DNA of 5,458 bases from Thiotrichaceae bacterium (GTDB lineage Bacteria; Pseudomonadota; Gammaproteobacteria; Thiotrichales; Thiotrichaceae): positions 1-5,458 of the forward strand of contig JALVFC010000040.1 of assembly GCA_027030285.1 (NCBI GenBank), written 5' to 3'. Made by a program: the position numbers and the translations under genes. Shown here piece by piece: positions 1-4,974 of the stretch (positions are counted from its first letter, which is position 1; each line of letters begins with the position of its first letter). The notes beneath the pieces are model-generated. The model was not told the DNA's origin and did no database searches. It was given only the letters and a program-made list of their open reading frames with translations.

Positions 1-1
1 C

Positions 2-1168
2 AACAGCAGCACCCTCTACATCTACAAAGACGCCTACCTCACAACAGACGGTGACACGTTTACACAAAACGTCCTCCTGACACCTGACAGCACACAACAA
101 ATCGGTGACTGGATTATCGGACGCGCCACAGCAACCATTCCTTACTTCACCTCCACAGCACCCACAAACTACCTGGCATTCTACAGCTGCGTCAAGACGG
201 CTGCCGGCTTTCAGTGCGGCTGCAGTTCTCGCACTCGGTGTAGCACGCCTGATACTGGTAACTTCATCTGGCACCTTGGCGGGTTTAAAACACAAACGCC
301 ACAGACACAAGGGGTCGTGACAGAGGGTGCGACAGCTACGACTGCGGCAACGGCAACCGCGGCAGCTGCAGTTACGGGAAGGCAAGCGGTTCGGGGAGCA
401 AAAAGTACACCACAAGAAGTGCACCAATTTACTGTTTTTGATATGACGCTCCATACCGATAAGCCGGCAGATCTTGCCGCGCGTGGTTTTGTGCCACTTC
501 CTATTGTGTATGAATACCATTTCTATGACCGGGGTGAATCTCGTGAGGCGATGCCGCGAGATGATATTATCCGCAAATTGGCGCGTGACGCGAGCAGCAA
601 AGGGGAAATGCTCAATGTTGACTTGGAACGGTGGAAACTCCCGGGAGAGGTGGACAAGTATATTCACGTTATTGATACCATTAAAGATGAGGCGCCACAA
701 TTGCGCGTTGGGCTCTATGTTGCTCCACCAAAGCGAGACTATTGGCGTGCGGTTAAGGGGGAGGGAAGCGAAAAATATCGCGCATGGCAACGAGAAAACG
801 ACCAACTTAAAGCTCTGGCTGATAAAGTAGATATCCTCTTTCCAAATGCCTATACCTTTTATGATGACCGTGATAATTGGGTGAAGTATGCTACGGCGCA
901 GATTGCGGAAGCACATCGTCTTGCGCCGGGGAAACCGGTCTATCTAACCGTGTGGCCACAATATCACGATTCAAATAAGGACTTGAAAGGACACTATATT
1001 CCGGCTGATTTCTTTCGTCTTCAGTTGGAAACGGCGTACAAATACGCAGATGGCATCGTTATTTGGGGCGGAAGGGATTTCATCAATGGCGGGCGTTTGC
1101 CATGGCGTGAAGATTATCCTTGGTGGCAAGAGGTGCAGCGTTTCCTAAAGGAGAAAGGTCTGCAATAA
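2..1168 (+). CDS. C-terminal part of a secreted pilin-like protein fused to a hyaluronidase-like (GH56-like) TIM-barrel domain
   Basis: The frame is open from the window edge, so the N-terminus lies upstream; 388 residues are visible. Residues 1-97 look like an exported pilin-like tail: Thr/Asn-rich, with cysteines at 63, 72, 74 and 80 (FQCGC) and an aromatic ending (FIWHLGGFK), a pattern I recall from CPR surface proteins. A low-complexity Thr/Ala linker (about residues 106-125) follows. From about residue 140 a glycosidase-like barrel begins. NVDLERW (D207, E209) matches the D-x-E catalytic pair of animal hyaluronidases (DWEEW). LFPNAYTFY, KPVYLTVWPQYH and ADGIVIWGG line up with later hyaluronidase strands. 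I infer a cell-surface glycan-binding or glycan-cleaving protein; the substrate is unknown. A GTG at 317 could start a 283-residue protein, but it lacks a well-placed ribosome site and the frame reads straight through, so I prefer one fused protein. The frame ends in TAA, with no terminator visible after it. Confidence 0.72.
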   Translation, partial: NSSTLYIYKDAYLTTDGDTFTQNVLLTPDSTQQIGDWIIGRATATIPYFTSTAPTNYLAFYSCVKTAAGFQCGCSSRTRCSTPDTGNFIWHLGGFKTQTPQTQGVVTEGATATTAATATAAAAVTGRQAVRGAKSTPQEVHQFTVFDMTLHTDKPADLAARGFVPLPIVYEYHFYDRGESREAMPRDDIIRKLARDASSKGEMLNVDLERWKLPGEVDKYIHVIDTIKDEAPQLRVGLYVAPPKRDYWRAVKGEGSEKYRAWQRENDQLKALADKVDILFPNAYTFYDDRDNWVKYATAQIAEAHRLAPGKPVYLTVWPQYHDSNKDLKGHYIPADFFRLQLETAYKYADGIVIWGGRDFINGGRLPWREDYPWWQEVQRFLKEKGLQ

Positions 1169-1187
1169 GTAAAAGGCAACAGCGCGC

Positions 1188-1263
1188 CTATAGTGTTATC
1201 CGCGTGCACGTGAGCGTGTCGGGTGCGTGGAAGAGGCGGGAGAAGTTTGCGCTGATGGTGCCG
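1188..1263 (-). pseudogene. Detached 3' end of the isopentenyl phosphate kinase gene
   Basis: Read on the minus strand in the IPK frame, this stretch gives the last 24 residues of an IPK (starting GTISANFS, ending TCTRITL) and then TAG. It matches the intact gene's tail at 4973-5048 except for one His-to-Arg change and the last two codons (TL instead of VV). The stop falls at exactly the same codon position. No IPK sequence continues upstream of it: from 1264 on the sequence is unrelated. It is therefore a fragment and not a gene. Its stop lies 19 bases from the convergent glycosidase stop, which fits it being the native end of IPK left behind by an insertion. It has no coding role as it stands. 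Confidence 0.8.
1198..1263. repeat. Left copy of a 66-bp direct repeat (IPK tail)
   Basis: This copy matches 4983-5048 at 65 of 66 positions by direct reading; the single difference is C at 1237 against T at 5022. Identity stops sharply at both ends (T1197 against A4982, G1264 against T5049). It contains the overlapping palindromes CGTGCACG and CACGTG near its left end. The two copies are offset by 3785 bases and bracket the cargo genes. Confidence 0.93.
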
Positions 1264-1287
1264 GAAAATGGAGGAAAATGCCTGTGA

Positions 1288-1319
1288 TTGACAAAAATTG
1301 TCCCCCCTCCTGATACGAT
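1288..1319 (+). promoter_or_regulatory. Candidate promoter of the cargo operon, overlapping a small inverted repeat
   Basis: A perfect -35 TTGACA at 1288-1293 is followed by an extended -10-like TGATACGAT (TACGAT at 1314-1319). The 20-base spacing is long; a weaker hexamer at 1312 gives 18. The inverted repeat GACAA-AAA-TTGTC (1290-1302) overlaps the -35 and could be an operator. Transcription from here would give a leader of about 95 bases before the first cargo gene. It lies just inside the left repeat, so the operon appears to bring its own promoter. Confidence 0.45.
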
Positions 1320-1411
1320 GGCAACTGCGTAATAGAGGCGTGTTGTTCTATACACATAAACCCAATTCTGTAGTACTTTACAAATTTATTCTCGGCAAAC
1401 ATAAATCATAT

Positions 1412-1417
1412 GGAGGT
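1412..1417 (+). promoter_or_regulatory. Strong ribosome binding site for the oxidoreductase
   Basis: GGAGGT sits five bases before ATG at 1423. It fixes that start and shows that the frame, although later broken, once began here. Confidence 0.8.
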
Positions 1418-1422
1418 GTAGA

Positions 1423-2443
1423 ATGTTGAAGTGTTGTGTAGTAGGTCTTGGCAAACAAGCTCAGAGTGACCACATCCCATCAATTGTTGAGAGTAAAGAC
1501 TTCCACTTGGTTGGCGTCTATGATGTGGATATATCAGCGGTGGATTTTGTGTCTCAAGCTACATGCAGTATTCCTGCCTATTCACTTGATGAAGTTGTTG
1601 CTCTCAGTCCAGACGTCGTTATTGTGTCGGTTCCACATGATCAATATCTTCCAATTATAAGGCGAATGGCCAATGAGGGTATCCACATCATTAAGGAAAA
1701 GCCTTTTGCAATATCTATATCATGAGGCTAACGAGATCATTGATGCGGCAAGAGGAGAGATTTTTATTGGTGTCTTTTCTCAGCGTCGGTTCAATCCCAT
1801 ATTCTGTGCATTTGAACAAATGCGCAGACATATCGGTAAAATCTATTCAATTGAGGGAAAATATGTGATGAACATCAATCGCCTCGATAATGGATGGCGT
1901 GCTAGAAAGAGCGCTGCCGGTGGTGGCGCCCTTATTGATATGGGATATCACTACATTGATTTGCTTGTTTGGTACTTTGGAGTCCCGGATTCAGTCACTG
2001 CACGAATTTCTCGTGCTAACCGTATTGGTCAAGAGTATGATGTTGAGGACACGGCAAATATGCTTTTTGATTATTGCCTCAGTGATTCCTATGAAGAGAA
2101 GACTATTGGTAACATTATCATATCACGAGTTTATCCTTTCAAAGAGGAAAAACTTTCTGTCTATGGTACCGATGGTTATATTGAGCTGCAGCGCGGATTA
2201 ATTCGGCGCATGAATTCAAGAGGAGAGGAAGTTGAAAGACTTGCAAGTAAACGAGGTTGGCCATCAGCGTTTACTGATCAGCTTGAGTTTTTTGCAAAAG
2301 AAATTCGTAGCGGTAAGCGATGTGGTCCTACCACAGGTCATGAACATCTAAAGCATATTGCAACCCTTGAGGCGGCTTATGCGTCAGATCGTTCACATAC
2401 GTCGTGCAACCCCAACACTTATCTAGCCAAATTCACGAAATAG
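1423..2443 (+). pseudogene. Gfo/Idh/MocA-family NAD(P)-dependent oxidoreductase, split by a +1 frameshift
   Basis: The first frame (1423-1725) gives 100 residues and stops at TGA; the remainder continues in the next frame to TAG at 2441-2443. Skipping one base at about 1723 joins KEKPFAISIS to EANEIIDAA and yields 339 residues, the normal family length. The first half holds the Rossmann dinucleotide site (GLGKQAQ, residues 8-14) and the EKP motif (92-94) with the family's catalytic lysine. The second half holds FSQRRFNPIF (about 118-127) and GGALIDMGYHYIDLLVWYFG, with the conserved His176 and Asp179. Such enzymes oxidise or reduce a sugar, sugar nucleotide or cyclitol hydroxyl using NAD(P). 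It is first in an operon, 13 bases before an aminotransferase, suggesting it makes the keto substrate. As written only the Rossmann half is made, so activity should be lost unless the extra base is a sequencing error. The exact substrate cannot be read. Confidence 0.85.
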
Positions 2444-2456
2444 GAGAGAGACACAT

Positions 2457-3731
2457 ATGAACGCACTGGCTATAAACGGTGGTCCGATGACCATTAACCC
2501 CACAGAGGCTCGTTACATATGGCCTCGCATCACTCAAGAAATGAGGGGCATTGCAATTTCACAGATGGAAGGAAGCCTGTCCATATATGATCGCTCTGGT
2601 ATCTTTAAAGAGTTTGAGGAGAAGTTTGCGAATTATCATGGTATGCCATATGCGCTTCTCTCTAACTCAGGAACAAGCGCGATATCATCCATGTTTGAAG
2701 GTATTGGACTTTGCCCAGGTGATGAGGTTATTTGTCCGGCGTACACATTCTTTGCAACAGTGAGTCCTGTGATGCATACTGGCGCTATACCTGTATTGTG
2801 TGATTGTGATGAGTCTGGCAATATCGATCCTCTTGAGATTGAGAGGAAGATAACGACGCGCACCAAGGCAGTAATTGTAACACATATGTGGGGCATCCCA
2901 TGCGACATGAGGACAATCTCCAATATCTGTAAAGATAAGGGGGTCTATCTCTTTGAAGACTGTTCTCATGCTCATGGCGCCTCATTTGCAGAGCAAAAAG
3001 TTGGTTCATTTGGAGATGCTTCAGCGTGGAGTTTGCAAGGACAGAAGATAGTAACTGGCGGTGAAGGTGGAATCATGTTGACTAGGAACAGAGATATCCA
3101 TATTCGTGCCCTGCTTCAAGGACACTATAACAAGCGATGTAAGCAAGAGATCCCAAAAGATCATGAGCTGTACAGATATGCGCTTACTGGCCTTGGTCTC
3201 AAGTTCCGTGCTCATCCCATAGCTATCGCGATAGCAAGTCATCAATTCAATCAACTTGATGACTGGATTGCTCAAAAGCAACAGTTTGTTGACGAGATAA
3301 CAGCTTCGCTGAAGAGATATCCATTTCTCAAGATGCCAAGCTGTGAAAATCGTCAGGCAAGTTGGTATGCGCTGACAATGCAATTCCTGCCAGAGTTGGC
3401 TAATGGCGTTACTATCAATCAATTTGAAAAGGCCCTACATGCTGAGGGATTAATTGAGGTGGATCACCCCGGCTCAACTGGACCAATTCACAATCTGGCA
3501 CTATTCACAAATCCAGAGCGTGTTCTTAGTCGGTTGTATCACAAGCCGATTAAACAACACGGTTCGTTCGATCAGGCTATTGCGTTTTATGAACAGGCTA
3601 TAAAAATGCCTGTATGGGCATTTGCAGATGAGCGGCCAATCGTAGAAGCGTATATCCGTGGTCTGGCAAAGGTCTGTGATGCAGTGATGCAGAGACCGGA
3701 TTCCATTAACTCTATATCAGTGAGAAAGTGA
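2457..3731 (+). CDS. DegT/DnrJ/EryC1/StrS-family PLP-dependent aminotransferase
   Basis: A 424-residue, apparently intact member of the sugar and cyclitol aminotransferase family (fold type I). Seen: SNSGTSA (69-75) for PLP phosphate binding; GDEVICPAYTF (88-98); HMWGIPCDM (143-151); EDCSHAHGA (167-175), whose Asp168 contacts the PLP ring nitrogen; SLQGQKIVTGGEGG (192-205) with Lys197 as the Schiff-base lysine; and GLGLKFRAHP, then HQFNQLDDW, in place of the family's usual G.N.R region. Such enzymes transfer an amino group, usually from Glu or Gln, to a keto-sugar or keto-inositol. The HMWG and SHAHGA style reminds me of kanosamine, AHBA and scyllo-inosose-type members, but that is only a resemblance. 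AGGAGAG lies eight bases before the ATG. It follows the oxidoreductase by 13 bases and its TGA overlaps the next ATG by one base, so the three genes look like one operon. Cytosolic; no signal peptide. Confidence 0.9.
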   Translation: MNALAINGGPMTINPTEARYIWPRITQEMRGIAISQMEGSLSIYDRSGIFKEFEEKFANYHGMPYALLSNSGTSAISSMFEGIGLCPGDEVICPAYTFFATVSPVMHTGAIPVLCDCDESGNIDPLEIERKITTRTKAVIVTHMWGIPCDMRTISNICKDKGVYLFEDCSHAHGASFAEQKVGSFGDASAWSLQGQKIVTGGEGGIMLTRNRDIHIRALLQGHYNKRCKQEIPKDHELYRYALTGLGLKFRAHPIAIAIASHQFNQLDDWIAQKQQFVDEITASLKRYPFLKMPSCENRQASWYALTMQFLPELANGVTINQFEKALHAEGLIEVDHPGSTGPIHNLALFTNPERVLSRLYHKPIKQHGSFDQAIAFYEQAIKMPVWAFADERPIVEAYIRGLAKVCDAVMQRPDSINSISVRK

Positions 3732-4192
3732 TGAATAATCTAATAGATGAAAGTCTTGTAGAGACACTTATGAACAATCTCAGCAACGATCAAATTGAGA
3801 AAGTTGTTGTCGGAGCCATTATCATGAATGATGGTGGTCAGATTTTGCTTCTGAGAAGATCGGCTGGAGACTTTATGGGAGGTCTTGTGGAGTTGCCTAG
3901 CGGTGGAGTTGATCAAGGTGAAGACATTTTCGACGCACTTACTCGTGAAATTACAGAGGAGACAGGATTAACAGTCACATCTGTTGATAGATATGTAGGT
4001 CATTTTGACTACACATCAGGTTCTGGGAAGAAAACTCGTCAGCTAAATTTCGTGGTAAGTGCTCATGGAGAGGTCCATGTAAATCCTGATGAACACGATG
4101 ACTTTCTCTGGGTTAGTGTAACTGATGACATACTCAAGAAGAGTAATATCTCTGCTGAGACACGCAGGATAATTGAGTTGGCAATGCTCTAG
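3731..4192 (+). CDS. NUDIX hydrolase (MutT-like), coupled to the aminotransferase
   Basis: A 153-residue protein with a complete NUDIX box, G-x5-E-x7-REIxEExGL at residues 58-80 (GGVDQGE, then REITEETGL), which supplies the metal-binding glutamates for cleaving a nucleoside diphosphate linked to some other group. LLLRRSAGDFMGGLVELPSG precedes the box and FDYTSGSGKKTRQLNF follows it, an arrangement I associate with small stand-alone MutT-like proteins. The start at 3731 overlaps the aminotransferase stop (TGATG), implying translational coupling. A GTG at 3728 in the same frame is possible but less likely, and an internal ATG at 3770 would give a shorter form. Its place in the operon suggests a role with the sugar enzymes, for example removing a nucleotide by-product or hydrolysing an NDP-sugar, but nucleotide-pool cleaning is equally open. 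It ends 22 bases before a strong terminator. Confidence 0.88.
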   Translation: MNNLIDESLVETLMNNLSNDQIEKVVVGAIIMNDGGQILLLRRSAGDFMGGLVELPSGGVDQGEDIFDALTREITEETGLTVTSVDRYVGHFDYTSGSGKKTRQLNFVVSAHGEVHVNPDEHDDFLWVSVTDDILKKSNISAETRRIIELAML

Positions 4193-4214
4193 AGAATGGC
4201 TTAGCCAACACTGG

Positions 4215-4246
4215 AAGGCCCACAAGGAAATTTCCTTGTGGGCTTT
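4215..4246 (+). terminator. Rho-independent terminator after the first NUDIX gene
   Basis: A perfect 13-base-pair inverted repeat (GCCCACAAGGAAA at 4218-4230, its complement at 4231-4243) is extended by A-T/G-T pairs and followed by TTTT. The perfect palindrome has no designed loop, so a few central A-T pairs would open. It ends the three-gene operon and separates the second NUDIX gene. Confidence 0.85.
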
Positions 4247-4265
4247 TAACATACTCTGGTATAGT
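4236..4265 (+). promoter_or_regulatory. Candidate extended -10 promoter for the second NUDIX gene
   Basis: TGGTATAGT (4257-4265) is a good extended -10 (TGn-TATAGT). Eighteen bases upstream, TTGTGG (4236-4241) is a poor -35 lying inside the terminator's right arm. Because a terminator closes the upstream operon, an independent promoter here is expected. The start ATG is about 40 bases downstream, and no clear Shine-Dalgarno sequence precedes it. Confidence 0.42.
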
Positions 4266-4304
4266 AGTAAATATGAAGCAGCACACCTCTCTTAATTCAA
4301 TAAC

Positions 4305-4811
4305 ATGATCACAATGAGTAACGTAGTAAAATGCAGAACAATCAAGGATACGTTTGTGGATGTTGCTACCGCAGAAGTGGTATTTAGACCATCTGTATAT
4401 GCTGTAATCATAAACAAGAGAAATGAAGTGTTGCTGCTGCCACAGTGGGATGGCTACGATTTTCCCGGTGGTGGCCAGGATATCCATGAGACCCATGAAG
4501 AAGCGCTGAAGCGTGAGTGTCACGAAGAAACAGGTCTTGATATTGCTATTGGCGACCTTATCCACTTTGATGAAGGATTTTTCTTTCATCCGGTACGAGA
4601 AAAGGGATGTCATACGCTACTATTCTACTACACGGTACGGAGTTTCAGTGGAGATATTTCTGATAACTTTTTTGATGAAGACGAGTTAGAGTATTCCAAG
4701 AAAGCCGAGTGGATCCCGGTGGATAAAGTTCCAGATATCAAGTTTTGCAATGCGGTAGATAATGTGGAGATTATCAAGAAGGCGCTTTCAAACCGGCGTG
4801 CGCTAAGATAG
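4305..4811 (+). CDS. NUDIX hydrolase, separately transcribed
   Basis: A 168-residue protein with a full NUDIX box at residues 56-78 (GGQDIHE, then RECHEETGL), so the catalytic glutamates are present. PSVYAVIINKRNEVLLLPQW opens the fold and YDFPGGG leads into the box. After the box come FDEGFFFHP and the strand HTLLFYYTV, then a Ser/Asp/Phe-rich segment and AEWIPVDKVPD near the end. The segments outside the box differ from the first NUDIX protein, so this is not a recent tandem duplicate and probably takes another substrate. An alternative start at 4314 (MSNVVK) would remove three residues; neither start has a good ribosome site. It has its own candidate promoter and a terminator at 4941-4974. 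The reaction class (nucleoside diphosphate-X hydrolysis) is secure; the substrate is not. Confidence 0.88.
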   Translation: MITMSNVVKCRTIKDTFVDVATAEVVFRPSVYAVIINKRNEVLLLPQWDGYDFPGGGQDIHETHEEALKRECHEETGLDIAIGDLIHFDEGFFFHPVREKGCHTLLFYYTVRSFSGDISDNFFDEDELEYSKKAEWIPVDKVPDIKFCNAVDNVEIIKKALSNRRALR

Positions 4812-4818
4812 ATACTAG

Positions 4819-4914
4819 CTACACGAAGTTATCTGGAAGCTCCTGACAACAGCGCCACTGACAGCACAAGAGCGTGCCGATGTGGAGGAGATGCTGTGAG
4901 AGCTTGATGAGTAG
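4819..4914 (+). pseudogene. Possible eroded C-terminus of an unidentified gene
   Basis: In one plus-strand frame, after a TAG at 4816, the text reads like a natural protein tail: LHEVIWKLLTTAPLTAQERA, then DVEEML, a TGA at 4897-4899, ELDE, and TAG at 4912-4914. The acidic, helical ending and the absence of a start codon or ribosome site suggest a leftover 3' end with one nonsense change and not a live small gene. I do not recognise the family. It lies between the second NUDIX gene and the terminator, so the right end of the cargo may have been assembled from more than one acquisition. It could also be chance. Confidence 0.3.
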
Positions 4915-4940
4915 TTAATTCCTCCACAGGATTGATATTT

Positions 4941-4974
4941 AACTACACAGAACATTGTTTTGTGTAGTTTTTTT
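4941..4974 (+). terminator. Rho-independent terminator at the right end of the cargo
   Basis: AACTACACA (4941-4949) pairs with TGTGTAGTT (4961-4969); four further pairs, one of them G-T, leave a three-base loop at 4954-4956. A run of T follows (4968-4974). The T-tract orientation serves plus-strand transcripts. Read from IPK on the minus strand, the hairpin lacks a following T-run and would work poorly. It overlaps the IPK stop codon by two bases. Confidence 0.8.

Noticed and set aside
105..320. 71-residue frame with a hydrophobic stretch, ending in a GTGA overlap with the possible GTG start at 317
   Set aside because: It is out of frame with the longer frame open from base 2, whose protein has a sensible cysteine pattern; the hydrophobic run comes from Ala/Leu-rich shadow codons.
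1177..1186. CAACAGCGC motif recurring near 4848 and 5352
   Set aside because: Nine to ten bases only, in differing contexts; not enough to call a repeat family.
1198..1263. Integron attC-like recombination site
   Set aside because: The repeat contains only short palindromes (CGTGCACG, CACGTG) and no paired core sites or long imperfect hairpin, and it is plainly IPK coding sequence.
1278..1313. Short frame with a good ribosome site (GGAGG then ATG) encoding 11 residues just inside the left junction
   Set aside because: It overlaps the candidate promoter, is very short and has no recognisable product; the purine-rich start may be chance, helped by a GGAAAATG duplication.
1196..1402. 68-residue minus-strand frame spanning the left repeat
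   Set aside because: It crosses the junction in a different frame from the IPK tail and has no recognisable content.
1717..1729. Programmed +1 frameshift in the oxidoreductase, as in release factor 2
   Set aside because: A TGA does sit at the shift point, but the preceding TCA codon would slip to CAT, which its tRNA cannot read well, and there is no clear internal Shine-Dalgarno sequence at the right distance. Mutation or sequencing error is simpler.
4897..4899. TGA read as an amino acid (recoded genetic code, as in some CPR groups)
   Set aside because: Although a TGA interrupts the remnant at 4819-4914, the aminotransferase also ends at TGA with TGATG coupling to the next gene, and the intact genes contain no in-frame TGA codons.
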